A DNA stretch of 64,000 bases, from positions 62,001 to 126,000 of the forward strand of contig NZ_CP039432.1 of NCBI RefSeq assembly GCF_005484805.1, written 5' to 3'. The number at the start of each line of letters is the position of its first letter. Position 1 is the first letter of the stretch. The DNA is from Rhodococcus sp. SGAir0479. GTDB lineage: Bacteria; Actinomycetota; Actinomycetes; Mycobacteriales; Mycobacteriaceae. A program made the position numbers and the translations under genes. Positions 43,950 to 52,208 of this stretch are shown here, piece after piece. The notes under the pieces are model-generated. The model worked only from the letters and a program-made list of their open reading frames with translations, was not told the origin of the DNA and made no database searches.

Positions 43950-44891
43950 TCAGGGTGTGCCGGGCCACCGCTGCGGATCGCACTCGAGTGCCGACCGGTC
44001 CCAGTCGGCGTGGTCGGCGGCCGCCTCGTACGTGGTCTGCAGGAACCGTTGCAGGGTCGCGTCGGGATCGTCCGCGGTGCGCACGGCCTCGTAGGGCAGC
44101 AGGAACTGCCGGAGGTCACCGCTGTAGAACGCTGCGGGCGGCTGCACCGGGTGGTCCCGGAATCCGTCCGGTTCGGGGTAGGCGTACGCGTAGAACGCGC
44201 CCTCGTCGCCGCCACCGGGCCAGAACCCGCAGCTCGACAGCTCGTGCGAGTAACCCTCCACCATCACCCAGTCGCCGCAGTGCGGTGCGCCGCCCGGGTG
44301 CCGCGGCGCGGTCCGCCCCGAGAACCGGGTGCAGGCCAGGTCGAACGACCCCCAGAAGAAGTGGACGGGGCTGACCTTGCCGAGGAAGTGGGACCGGAAC
44401 CGGTGCAGGCCCCGGTCGGCCTGGATCAGCTGTCGCCAGAACCGGTTCACCGCGGACGGGTCGTACGAGGCGTGGACGGTGTCCTCGGCGAAGGGGATCG
44501 CGGTGGCCACCTCGTTGGGCGAGGGGCGGATGTGTGTCTCGATGCCGAGCTCGTCGAGTGTCTGCATCACGCGGGCGTGGAATTCGGCGACCGGCATCGG
44601 TTCGAGCGGGAACTCGCGGTGGGCGCCGTTGCTGTCGCGGATGGCGAGCCGGTGCGCGCAGAAATCGAATTCGATGTCGAACACGCGGGTGCGGTACGGG
44701 ATCGCCGACGTGGTCAGTCCCCGGGCGCTCACGTAGAGGGGCACCTGCCACCAGTGGTTCACCAGCGGCGCGTGCGCGAGGCGGACCTTGCCGACGATCT
44801 GCGTCCACATGTGCAGGGTGTCGCGGGTGTCCTCCCACTCCGCGACCCGCAGCGCGGGCCAGGCGTCGGCGTCGAGCGGTGAGGTGGCCAC
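43950..44891 (-). CDS. DUF5996 family protein
   Basis: 313 residues, soluble. Opens WPALRVAEWEDTRDTLHMWTQIVGKVRLAHAPLVNHWW, the typical DUF5996 start, with further conserved SPVHFFWGSFDLACTRFSGR and HELSSCGFWPGGGDEGAFYAY. Function unknown; many Trp/His/Asp residues suggest an enzyme, but no catalytic assignment is made. Lies between LCP and dus; not recalled in the mycobacterial order. Confidence 0.8.
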   Translation of the reverse strand: MATSPLDADAWPALRVAEWEDTRDTLHMWTQIVGKVRLAHAPLVNHWWQVPLYVSARGLTTSAIPYRTRVFDIEFDFCAHRLAIRDSNGAHREFPLEPMPVAEFHARVMQTLDELGIETHIRPSPNEVATAIPFAEDTVHASYDPSAVNRFWRQLIQADRGLHRFRSHFLGKVSPVHFFWGSFDLACTRFSGRTAPRHPGGAPHCGDWVMVEGYSHELSSCGFWPGGGDEGAFYAYAYPEPDGFRDHPVQPPAAFYSGDLRQFLLPYEAVRTADDPDATLQRFLQTTYEAAADHADWDRSALECDPQRWPGTP

Positions 44892-44967
44892 GACGTCTCC
44901 CTCCGGGAGGACTCTCGGGGAACTTCAGCTGCTCCGGAGTCTAGGCGTCGAACACCGCCGCCCGGGC

Positions 44968-46110
44968 CTATCCGCCCGAATGCATGATGTCGGCGCCGGC
45001 GGGGACGAGCGTGTCCTCGGGGTCGTCGAGCCAGCCGTCGGGCAGGGCGACGGTGCCGGGCGAGCCCTGGCGTCCGCGCGGTCCCTCGGCATCCTTGGGG
45101 AACGGGACCGTGGGATCGAGCTGCCCCAGCAGGTCCTCGAGCTCCGCCAGCGACGACACCCGGGCCAACCCGTTGCGCAGGTCCGAGCCCGCCGGGAAGC
45201 CACGCAGGTACCACGCGATGTGCTTGCGCATCTCGCGCATTCCGCGGTCCTCGCCGTGGTGGTCCGCCAGCAGTGTGCCGTGCCGGCGCATGATCTGCGT
45301 GACCTCGCCGAGGTTCGGCGGCGTCGGCATCTCCTTACCGTTCAGGGCGGCGCTGAGCTCGGCGAACAGCCACGGTCGGCCCAGACAACCGCGTCCGACG
45401 ACGACGCCGTCACAGCCGGTCTCCGACATCATCCTGGCCGCGTCCTCGGCGGCGAAGATGTCGCCGTTGCCGAGCACCGGCACGTCGGTGACGTGCTCCT
45501 TGAGGCGGGCGATCTCGGACCAGTCCGCCGTGCCCGAATACCGCTGCGCGGCGGTACGGCCGTGCAGCGCGACGGCCGCGGCCCCCTCGGCGGCGGCGAT
45601 CCGGCCGGCGTCGAGGTGCGTGTGGTGCTCGGCGTCGATGCCGATGCGCATCTTGACGGTGACGGGGATGTCCGTGCCCTCGGTGGCCTTCACGGCGGCG
45701 GCGACGATCTGACCGAACAGCCGACGCTTGTACGGCAGCGCCGAGCCGCCACCCTTCCGGGTGACCTTGGGCACCGGGCAGCCGAAGTTCATGTCGATGT
45801 GGTCTGCGAGATTCTCGTCCACGATCATCTTCGCCGCGTCGTACGTGATCTCGGGGTCCACCGTGTACAGCTGCAGCGAGCGCGGCGTCTCGGTGGGGCC
45901 GAACGTCGTCATGTGCATCGTCACCGGGTGCCGCTCGACGAGCGCCCGCGCCGTCACCATCTCGCACACGTACAGGCCGGCGGTGCTGCCGGCACGTTCG
46001 AGCTCGAGTTCGCGGCACAGCGTGCGGAACGCGACGTTCGTGATGCCCGCCATGGGGGCGAGCACGACGGGACTGCCCAGTTCGAGCGAACCGATGCGAA
46101 GGGATGACAT
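44968..46110 (-). CDS. dusB: tRNA-dihydrouridine synthase (DusB type)
   Basis: 380 residues from ATG 46110 (MSSLRIGSLELGSPVVLAPMAGITN). TIM-barrel flavoenzyme: FGCPVPKVTRKGGGSALPYK carries the catalytic Cys in NFGCP, VTVKMRIG and VALHGRTAAQRYSG bind FMN/tRNA, and GNGDIF and VGRGCLGRPW bind phosphate. Reduces uridines in the tRNA D-loop. Position of Rv0823c. Upstream TATTTT may be its -10. Confidence 0.94.
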   Translation of the reverse strand: MSSLRIGSLELGSPVVLAPMAGITNVAFRTLCRELELERAGSTAGLYVCEMVTARALVERHPVTMHMTTFGPTETPRSLQLYTVDPEITYDAAKMIVDENLADHIDMNFGCPVPKVTRKGGGSALPYKRRLFGQIVAAAVKATEGTDIPVTVKMRIGIDAEHHTHLDAGRIAAAEGAAAVALHGRTAAQRYSGTADWSEIARLKEHVTDVPVLGNGDIFAAEDAARMMSETGCDGVVVGRGCLGRPWLFAELSAALNGKEMPTPPNLGEVTQIMRRHGTLLADHHGEDRGMREMRKHIAWYLRGFPAGSDLRNGLARVSSLAELEDLLGQLDPTVPFPKDAEGPRGRQGSPGTVALPDGWLDDPEDTLVPAGADIMHSGG

Positions 46111-46142
46111 GAAGACCTCGGGAAAATACTTCGGAGAAAGAC

Positions 46143-46174
46143 TGTGCCCGGTACCGAATCCGGCACCGGGCACA
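46143..46174 (-). terminator. Terminator of desA
   Basis: 10-bp perfect arms TGTGCCCGGT/ACCGGGCACA, with a further CCG/CGG pairing inside. On the minus strand it is followed by GTCTTTCTCC, moderately U-rich. Confidence 0.75.
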
Positions 46175-46205
46175 GAATAACCGTCTCGGGACGGGTCGTG
46201 ACCTG

Positions 46206-47159
46206 TCAGGAGGCCTTCTCGGCCCGCGCGGCCTCGCGCGCCAGGCTCCGGTCGCGCATCTCCTCGAACCTCGTGGCCTGCTTGTCGAGGTCGTCGACGA
46301 AGGCGGCCAGCTCCTCGCGGATGTTCTCACCCTCCGCGCCGAAGTCGGTGCGGTCGAACACCTTCCACTTACGCAGCACCGGCATCACGACCTCCTCGAG
46401 ATGCTGGCGCAGATCGTAGATCCCGTGCTTGGCCATGAGTACGCCGTTGCGCCGGAAGTTCGGCATGCCCGCGCCCGGCATCTCGAACTTCTTGATCACA
46501 TCGGTGACCGCGCGCAGTGTCTGGTCCGGCGCCAGGTCCATCGCCGCGCCGCAGATGTTCCGATAGAAGATCATGTGCAGGTTCTCGTCCGCGGCGATGC
46601 GCTGGAGCATCCGGTCCGCGATCGGGTCGTGGCACGCGCGCCCCGTGTTGCGGTGCGAGACGCGGGTCGCGAGCTCCTGGAAGGTGACGTACGCGACCGA
46701 GGTGAGCAGCCCGGAATGCGGTCCGCCGGGCGCGGTGTACCCGTTGGTCATGTGGACCATGCGCGCGTTCTCGAGTTCGACGGGATCGACGCCGCGAGTG
46801 ACCACCAGGTAGTCCCGCATCACGATGCCGTGGCGGTTCTCCTCGGCGGTCCAGCGTCCCACCCACGTACCCCACGCACCGTCCTGGGAGAAGTTCTCGG
46901 CGATCTCCCGGTGGTACGAGGGCAGGTTGTCCTCGGTGAGCAGGTTGGTGATCATCGCGGCCTTCGCGACGTCGTCGAGACGGGACTGCTCGGGATCCCA
47001 GTCGTCGCCACCCATCGCGGCGAAGTTCCGGCCCTCGTCCCACGGCACGTAATCGTGTGGATGCCAGTCCTTGGCCATCGAGAGATGCCGGTTGACGTTC
47101 TCTTCGGCAACAGGCTGCAACTCCTGCAGCAGCTCGAGCTGAGTGAGATCCCGCGACAT
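46206..47159 (-). CDS. desA1: Acyl-[acyl-carrier-protein] desaturase (DesA1-like)
   Basis: 317 residues of the soluble ferritin-like desaturase family. Di-iron ligand motifs are EENRHG (about residue 106) and DENLHM (about residue 190), with further Glu ligands in helices between. It also has WDPEQSRL and an LYD-type C-terminus. DesA1 of mycobacteria is essential and introduces the double bond in mycolic acid precursors. The upstream palindrome at 47229-47248 indicates regulation by a MadR-type repressor. Confidence 0.92.
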   Translation of the reverse strand: MSRDLTQLELLQELQPVAEENVNRHLSMAKDWHPHDYVPWDEGRNFAAMGGDDWDPEQSRLDDVAKAAMITNLLTEDNLPSYHREIAENFSQDGAWGTWVGRWTAEENRHGIVMRDYLVVTRGVDPVELENARMVHMTNGYTAPGGPHSGLLTSVAYVTFQELATRVSHRNTGRACHDPIADRMLQRIAADENLHMIFYRNICGAAMDLAPDQTLRAVTDVIKKFEMPGAGMPNFRRNGVLMAKHGIYDLRQHLEEVVMPVLRKWKVFDRTDFGAEGENIREELAAFVDDLDKQATRFEEMRDRSLAREAARAEKAS

Positions 47160-47228
47160 CGGTTACCTGCCTCCAATGAAAGTCGGTGACGCTGAAAGAC
47201 GTTGGCGTGCTCGTCGGGGCGTGCCGCT

Positions 47229-47248
47229 AACCTACGCTACCGTAGGTT
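47229..47248. promoter_or_regulatory. MadR/DesT-like operator in the desA promoter
   Basis: AACCTACGCTACCGTAGGTT: perfect 8-bp arms around CTAC. It overlaps the likely promoter (TAGGTT on the minus strand) 70-90 bp upstream of desA. Similar palindromes are bound by the TetR regulator MadR at mycobacterial desA promoters. Confidence 0.7.
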
Positions 47249-47359
47249 GTGGCGGGCCCGGGGAGGCGACGACCGGGCGTGGGCACGGCTGCGCGCCTGC
47301 TCAGCAGGAGTTTCGTGATGCGTCCGTCGTGATGTGCCCCCACCCCGATGTGTCGGACG

Positions 47360-48286
47360 TTACACGTCGGTGACCTCGCGCGAGGGCGTTTCGGTCCCTT
47401 TCGTGTGCCGCGAACCCGCCGCGAACTCGAGGAAGCGTGCCGCGGCGGGCGGCAGCGTGCGGCCGCCGGACCAGACCAGCCCGATGTCGCGGCCGGCGCT
47501 GCGCAACGGCACCAGTACGACGCCCTCGGGCCACGCCCGCTGTTCCTGCCACGGCATCACCGCGACGCCCAGCGCCGCGGACACGAGGCCGCCGATCGTC
47601 GCCAGTTCGCTCGACTCGAAGACGACGTCGGGGACGAAGCCGGCCTCCGCGCACAGTTCGTCGAATATCCGCCGCATCCCGTAGTCCTCGTGCATCCCGA
47701 TGAACGGCTCGCCCGACGCTGCCGCCAGATCGAGCGTCCGCTGCCCGGCGAGCGGATGGCCGACGGGTACGGCCAGCGCGAGCCGCTGGTGGGTGATCGG
47801 CGTCCAACGGACCAGCGAGGTGCGCGGGCGGGGGGAGACGAACGCCAGGTCGTCGCGACCGTCCACGATGCGATCGACGAGCGCCTGCGCGGCGTCCTGG
47901 TACAGCGTGAACGACACCCGGGGGCGGTGTTCGCGATAGGCGCGCAGAACCTGCGGCACCAGCCACGTCCCGAACGAGTGGAGGAAGCCCAGGCGCACGG
48001 TGCCGCGGTCGGGACTGTCGAATGCGGCGATCTCGCGCCGCGCGGCTGCGAGCTCGGCCGCCGCGCGCCGGGCGTGTTCGAGCAGTACTCGCCCACGGTC
48101 GTTGAGCTCGAGTCGTCGCCCGTGCCGATCGAACAGTTCCCCGCCGAGGTCGCGCTCGAGCCGGGCCAGTCGACGCGAGAGCGTCGGCTGGGAGATGCGC
48201 AGCATGTCGGACGCCGCGGTGACCTGTTCGGTCTCCGCGAGCGCGATGAACCAGCGCAGCCCTCCGGTCAGTTCGGTCGGTTCCAC
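47360..48286 (-). CDS. LysR-family transcriptional regulator
   Basis: 308 residues. N-terminal winged HTH VTAASDMLRISQPTLSRRLA at about residues 22-41, followed by a periplasmic-binding-like effector domain (RGTVRLGFLHSFGTWLVPQVL, SLVRWTPITHQRLALAVP). CTGGAGGG precedes the start. Divergent from the MFS gene with a nested palindrome between, so it likely controls that exporter. Effector unknown. Confidence 0.88.
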   Translation of the reverse strand: MEPTELTGGLRWFIALAETEQVTAASDMLRISQPTLSRRLARLERDLGGELFDRHGRRLELNDRGRVLLEHARRAAAELAAARREIAAFDSPDRGTVRLGFLHSFGTWLVPQVLRAYREHRPRVSFTLYQDAAQALVDRIVDGRDDLAFVSPRPRTSLVRWTPITHQRLALAVPVGHPLAGQRTLDLAAASGEPFIGMHEDYGMRRIFDELCAEAGFVPDVVFESSELATIGGLVSAALGVAVMPWQEQRAWPEGVVLVPLRSAGRDIGLVWSGGRTLPPAAARFLEFAAGSRHTKGTETPSREVTDV

Positions 48287-48306
48287 CCCTCCAGCTTATG
48301 CACAGG

Positions 48307-48334
48307 ATGCATCAACAACTGTTGATAGATGCAT
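48307..48334. promoter_or_regulatory. Nested palindromes between lysR and MFS gene
   Basis: Outer ATGCAT (48307-48312) and ATGCAT (48329-48334) flank an inner TCAACA-AC-TGTTGA (48312-48325). The inner dyad fits a LysR-type binding site. Confidence 0.6.
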
Positions 48335-48384
48335 TTCCTTTGCAAGCGGGAGGTGACGACAATGGACTTCCGGAGGAGAGAGGC

Positions 48385-49593
48385 ATGAGACGAACACCTG
48401 CCGGGACCGAGATCGACGATCGCCCTACCCGGGGCACACGCGAGTACCGGGCCGTCACGCTGGCCCTGTTCGCGGCCGGGCTCACCACCTTCGTGTCGAT
48501 GTATTCGGCGCAGGCGCTGTTGCCGGCGCTGACCGACGGGTTCGGGGTGGCGCCCGCGACGGCGGCGCTCGCCGTGTCGGTGACGACCGGTCTGGTGGCG
48601 CTGGCGATCGTTCCCGCGAGCGTGCTGTCGGAGCGGTTCGGTCGTACCCGCGTCATGGTGATCTCGGCCGCCGTGTCGAGCGTCGTCGGGCTCCTGCTGC
48701 CCCTGAGCCCGAACATAGGCGTGTTGCTGGCCGGCCGGGCCGTGCAGGGCGTCGCGCTCGCGGGGATTCCCGCGGTGGCGATGGCCTACCTGGCCGAGGA
48801 GATCCACGCGCGTGACCTCGGGTCCGCGATGGGCAGGTACGTCGCGGGCACGACGATCGGCGGCCTCGTCGGCCGTCTCGTCCCGTCGGCCGTGCTCGAC
48901 GTGGCGTCGTGGCGGTGGGCGATGGAGGCGGCGTCGGTGCTCGCGCTGGTCCTCGCCGTGGTGATGACCCGCACCCTTCCGCCCTCGCGCAAGTTCCGGC
49001 CGCAACGCGTGCATCCGCGCGTCGTCGTCACGAACCTCGCCGGCCACCTGCGCAACCCTGCGCTCGCCGTCCTCTTCCTGCTGGGATTCCTGTTGATGGG
49101 CGGGTTCGTCTCGGCCTACAACTTCCTCGGTTTCCATCTGCTGGACGCCCCGTTCTCGCTCCCCGAGGCGCTCGTCGGCGCGGTCTTCCTCATGTATCTC
49201 GCCGGGACGTACACGTCGGCTGCCGCCGGAGCGGCCGCCGATCGGCTCGGCCGGGCGCCGGTCCTGCTCGGTTCCGTCGTCGCGATGGTGGCGGGCCTCG
49301 CGGTCACGCTGGTGCCGCTGCTGCCCGTCCTCCTGCTCGGCATGCTCGTGTTCACCGGCGGCTTCTTCGCGGCGCACTCGGTGGCCAGCGGCTGGGTGGG
49401 CCGGCTCGCGACCGAGCACCGGGCGGAGGCGTCGTCGCTGTATCTGTTCGCGTACTACCTCGGTTCGAGCATCGCCGGTGCGGTGGCCGGGATCGCCTAT
49501 GCGCACGGCGGGTGGTCCGCGACCGTCGGCTTCGTCGGAGGGCTGCTGGCGGTCGCCGTGGTGGCGGCGTCAGCAATGTTCCGGCAGGCGTGA
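48385..49593 (+). CDS. MFS transporter (YnfM/drug-efflux-like)
   Basis: 402 residues, about twelve helices. Starts at ATG 48385 with CGGAGGAGAG upstream; the longer frame to 48298 runs through the operator. MFS motif A is visible as LSERFGRTRVMVISA near residue 80 and again AADRLGRAPVLLGSV near 290. Resembles the YnfM/AraJ branch that exports arabinose or drugs. Divergent LysR regulator suggests inducible efflux. Confidence 0.88.
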   Translation: MRRTPAGTEIDDRPTRGTREYRAVTLALFAAGLTTFVSMYSAQALLPALTDGFGVAPATAALAVSVTTGLVALAIVPASVLSERFGRTRVMVISAAVSSVVGLLLPLSPNIGVLLAGRAVQGVALAGIPAVAMAYLAEEIHARDLGSAMGRYVAGTTIGGLVGRLVPSAVLDVASWRWAMEAASVLALVLAVVMTRTLPPSRKFRPQRVHPRVVVTNLAGHLRNPALAVLFLLGFLLMGGFVSAYNFLGFHLLDAPFSLPEALVGAVFLMYLAGTYTSAAAGAAADRLGRAPVLLGSVVAMVAGLAVTLVPLLPVLLLGMLVFTGGFFAAHSVASGWVGRLATEHRAEASSLYLFAYYLGSSIAGAVAGIAYAHGGWSATVGFVGGLLAVAVVAASAMFRQA

Positions 49594-49913
49594 CGGCGCG
49601 ATCCGGTTGCGGGGCCGGGCGAGGACCGCGAGGGCCGCCACGGCCAGGAAGATGCCGGCACCCACCCCCGTCACGGTGCCGGGCGCGACGTCGGTGACCA
49701 GTCCGAGGAGCGGCGCAGCGGCCGCCACGGTCGTCACCGCGGCACCCAGTGGGACGAGTCCCAGGTCGTCGAAGAGGCGGGCCGACGGTAGGAAGTGGAC
49801 GCCGACCCCGGCGCAGACCCACACCGGGCCCAGGGGCCGAGGCCGGCCGCGCTCGGCAGCGCAACTCCCGCGGACAGGATCCCGAACTCGGCGGCCACCA
49901 CGACGATCCGCAT
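49570..49913 (-). pseudogene. Frameshifted small integral-membrane gene
   Basis: Frame A from ATG 49913 reads MRIVVVAAEFGILSAGVALPSAAGLGP. The reading then must shift by -1 near 49830 to frame B: GPVWVCAGVGVHFLPSARLF, then two strong helices (GLVPLGAAVTTVAAAAPLLG; VTGVGAGIFLAVAALAVLA), ending at 49570 inside the 3' end of the MFS gene. Together they make a plausible three-to-four-helix protein of about 115 residues. A single-base deletion in a GC-rich run, or a sequencing error, would explain it. Family not named. Confidence 0.6.
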
Positions 49914-49979
49914 ATGTCGTGACGACATCGTCTCGCCGAAAAGCTTGCGGCGCGCTCCACCGGGGCACACAATCGCGCC

Positions 49980-50363
49980 ATGGTCGCGAACATGAGCCGG
50001 CTGCAGCAGATCGTCGACGAACTGCCCGAGACTCAGCGCGTCGACATCGAAGAGTGGGGCGGGCATCCCACCTTCCGGGTGCGCGGCAAGAACTTCGTGT
50101 TCGCCGACCCCGAAGCCACCGGTCTCACCGTCAAGTTGACCAAGGACGAGGCGGCCGCCGTGGTGGCCACCGATCCGGCCGCACGACCGGCCGCGTACGG
50201 GCTCGGCCGGCACGGCTGGGTCGCGCTCACCGTGCCGGACGGCGACGACGAGTGGTGGCACCAACTGCGCGAGTGGGTACGCACGTCGTACACGCTGGTC
50301 GCACCGAAGACCCTGGCGCGTGCCGTTCTCGCCGAGGACGCGGCGCCGACGACGGGAGGGTGA
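49980..50363 (+). CDS. MmcQ/YjbR-family protein
   Basis: 127 residues. The CyaY-like MmcQ/YjbR fold is recognised from EEWGGHPTFRVRGKNFVFADP, LTVKLTKDEA and GRHGWVALTVPD...WWHQLREWVRTSYTLVAPK. Putative DNA-binding, role unknown. CACAAT at 49968-49973 ends 6 nt before the ATG (leaderless pattern); ATG 49992 is an alternative. Overlaps the next gene's GTG region. Confidence 0.85.
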   Translation: MVANMSRLQQIVDELPETQRVDIEEWGGHPTFRVRGKNFVFADPEATGLTVKLTKDEAAAVVATDPAARPAAYGLGRHGWVALTVPDGDDEWWHQLREWVRTSYTLVAPKTLARAVLAEDAAPTTGG

Positions 50364-50365
50364 CC

Positions 50366-50947
50366 GTGAGCGACGCTTCCACCGCAGCCCCGGCTTCGAC
50401 CGGGCTGCCACCCTGGGCGAAGAAGGCGATCTGGGCGGCCGCGATCCTGGTGGCGCTGATCGTGGCGTACTTCATCCTGGCGGCGTTCCTGCCCCGATGG
50501 TGGTCGCAGCGGGTGGGATCGCTGTCGTCCGGCAGCTTCTCGCGCGGTATCACGTGGGGCCTGCTGTACGGGGTGGTGTGTACCGCGGTTCCGCTGCTGC
50601 TCTTCTTTTTCGCGTGGCGCTCCCGTCGGCGCAAGCACGCCCGGGTCTGGGTGATATCGCTGCTCGTGTTGGGCGTGGTGGTCGCCATTCCCAATCTGCT
50701 GACCCTCACCGTCGTTCTCGGCAACAGCAGCGCCGCGCACGCGGGGGAGCGCACCCTCGACGTCGACGCCCCCGGATTCCGCGGCGCCTCGCTGTGGGGA
50801 GCGATCATCGGTGTGCTGCTGTTCGCGGCCGCGGTGTTCTTCGAGACGCGCTACCGCAAGCGGGGCACTGAGCTCGAGCAGTTGCGCAACGGTCTCCATC
50901 AGCGTGACCCGCAGTCGCCGGGGGAGTCACCCGCACCCGAGATGTGA
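50366..50947 (+). CDS. Integral membrane protein of unknown function (permease-like)
   Basis: 193 residues with four hydrophobic helices: IWAAAILVALIVAYFILAAF, GITWGLLYGVVCTAVPLLLFFF, VWVISLLVLGVVVAIPNLLT and SLWGAIIGVLLFAAAVFF. A charged C-terminal tail follows. GTG 50366 is chosen for its distance from GGAGGG; GTG 50360, overlapping the upstream stop, is possible. Not recognised beyond a general actinobacterial permease-like family. Confidence 0.75.
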   Translation: MSDASTAAPASTGLPPWAKKAIWAAAILVALIVAYFILAAFLPRWWSQRVGSLSSGSFSRGITWGLLYGVVCTAVPLLLFFFAWRSRRRKHARVWVISLLVLGVVVAIPNLLTLTVVLGNSSAAHAGERTLDVDAPGFRGASLWGAIIGVLLFAAAVFFETRYRKRGTELEQLRNGLHQRDPQSPGESPAPEM

Positions 50948-50956
50948 GGCCAGGAC

Positions 50957-51685
50957 ATGGATACGGACGTCACCGAGATCGCGCCCGACATCTTTCGACT
51001 CTCGACGTTCGTCGAGGAGGCCGACCTTCCGATGAACCAGTTCCTCGTTCGGGACGAGGAACCGCTGCTCTTCCACACCGGGATGCCGATGCTCTTTCCC
51101 TCCGTCTCCGCCGCCGTCGCCCGACTGCTGCCCCCGGACGCGTTGCGGTGGATCACCTTCGGCCATGTCGAGGCCGACGAGAGCGGATCGATGAATCACT
51201 GGCTCGCCGCCGCCCCGCACGCCCAGGTGGCGCACGGGGCGATGGGCTGTTTCGTGCAGATCGGATACCTGGCCGACCGGCCACCCCGGCCGCTCGACGA
51301 CGGCGAGGTCCTCGACCTCGGTGCGCGGCGGGTGCGCCGCATCGAGACGCCGCACGCGCCGCACGGGTGGGACGCCGGGCTCCTGTTCGAGGAGACCACC
51401 TCGACTCTGCTGTGCGGGGACTTCTTCACGGCCTTCGGACGGCCACCTGCCCAGACCGAGCACGACATCGTCGGGCCGGCGCTGGCGGCCGAGGACAACG
51501 GCAACGCGACGGCCCTGACGCCCACCCTCGGCGCGACGCTGCGGGCCCTCGCGGATCTCGAGCCCCGGGTGCTGGGCCTGATGCACGGGCCGGCCTACCG
51601 GGGTGACGGTCCCACCGCACTGCGGGACCTCGCGTCCGCGTACGACTCCCGCCTGGACGCCGCACTCGAGCGCGTTCGACGCTGA
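50957..51685 (+). CDS. ODP-type MBL-fold protein
   Basis: 242 residues similar to the oxygen-binding diiron (ODP/FprA-like) metallo-beta-lactamase branch: DIFRLSTFVEEADLPMNQFLVRDEEPLLFHTG, TFGHVEADESG, HGAMGCFVQIGY, LLCGDFF and LMHGPAY. In ODP proteins the first motif is HxExDH; here it is HVEADE, so one metal-ligand His is replaced by Glu. It lacks a flavodoxin domain. Role possibly O2/NO sensing or an unrelated hydrolase. Confidence 0.78.
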   Translation: MDTDVTEIAPDIFRLSTFVEEADLPMNQFLVRDEEPLLFHTGMPMLFPSVSAAVARLLPPDALRWITFGHVEADESGSMNHWLAAAPHAQVAHGAMGCFVQIGYLADRPPRPLDDGEVLDLGARRVRRIETPHAPHGWDAGLLFEETTSTLLCGDFFTAFGRPPAQTEHDIVGPALAAEDNGNATALTPTLGATLRALADLEPRVLGLMHGPAYRGDGPTALRDLASAYDSRLDAALERVRR

Positions 51686-51686
51686 G

Positions 51687-51722
51687 CCGAAATCCGGGCC
51701 GAAACCCGGGCCGAAACCCGGG
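51687..51722 (+). repeat. 12-bp tandem repeat, three copies
   Basis: CCGAAATCCGGG (51687-51698), then CCGAAACCCGGG twice (51699-51722), directly after the MBL stop codon. A degenerate fourth start (CCGTGGCCGGG) follows. Function unknown. Confidence 0.8.
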
Positions 51723-52088
51723 CCGTGGCCGGGACCTTCGGTCCGACTTCGTGGGTCGTTGCTCCCGATCTCGTCCGGCGCCCTTTCGTCCGCCGCCGGG
51801 GTGTGGTGATCTGGAATCGCCCCCCGCGCGGGGGCCGGCCGTCGGCCTCGGGTGCTGTCGACGGTTCCGCTGGACGCCCCGTCTGTCTGGAGGCGGGGCG
51901 CCCGTCGAGAACTTCCGGCGAAGGCACCCGAGGTCGCCCTCGTCCACGGGCCTTCGTCGGACCCTCGGGGGAGGGCGGTCGTCGGCGCACCGGCACGGGC
52001 AACACACCCCGCCCCACCCGGTGCGCCGACCGCCGGACGCTTCTCGCCTCCCACTTCTCGTCCGCGACCGCGGTTGTCGGGGTCGAGG
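51723..52088. other. Gene-less stretch before tRNA-Lys
   Basis: About 365 nt of very GC-rich DNA. Open frames on both strands show no signal of real coding. It includes a CCCCCGCGCGGGGG palindrome (51821-51834) and a CGCCCCG-N12-CGGGGCG hairpin (51875-51900). Nothing else is recognised. Confidence 0.5.
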
Positions 52089-52117
52089 TTCCACGACCGC
52101 AGCGATCCCACTAGACT
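52089..52117 (+). promoter_or_regulatory. Promoter of tRNA-Lys
   Basis: TTCCAC (52089-52094), 17 bp, TAGACT (52112-52117); the tRNA begins 11 nt later. Confidence 0.55.
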
Positions 52118-52127
52118 GCTGCCGCAC

Positions 52128-52200
52128 GCCCCTATAGCTCAGTTGGTAGAGCTACGGACTTTTAATCCGCAGGTCGTAGGTTCGAGCCCTACTGGGGGCA
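52128..52200 (+). tRNA. tRNA-Lys (TTT)
   Basis: 73 nt. Acceptor GCCCCTA pairs with TGGGGGC, discriminator A. Anticodon stem GGA-CTTTTAA-TCC places TTT at the anticodon. T-arm GTAGG-TTCGAGC-CCTAC. CCA is not encoded. Its 3' end is the attachment site of the adjoining mini-island. Confidence 0.97.
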
Positions 52201-52208
52201 CTCGTGCA
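52179..52208 (+). repeat. attL-like copy: tRNA-Lys 3' end
   Basis: 30-nt sequence covering the T-loop to the acceptor end plus 8 nt beyond the tRNA. Repeated at 53666-53695 with 28 of 30 identities. Confidence 0.85.

Noticed and set aside
51725-52114. 129-codon frame before tRNA-Lys
   Set aside because: Pro/Arg-rich composition without any family resemblance, no convincing ribosome-binding site, and similar frames exist in other phases.
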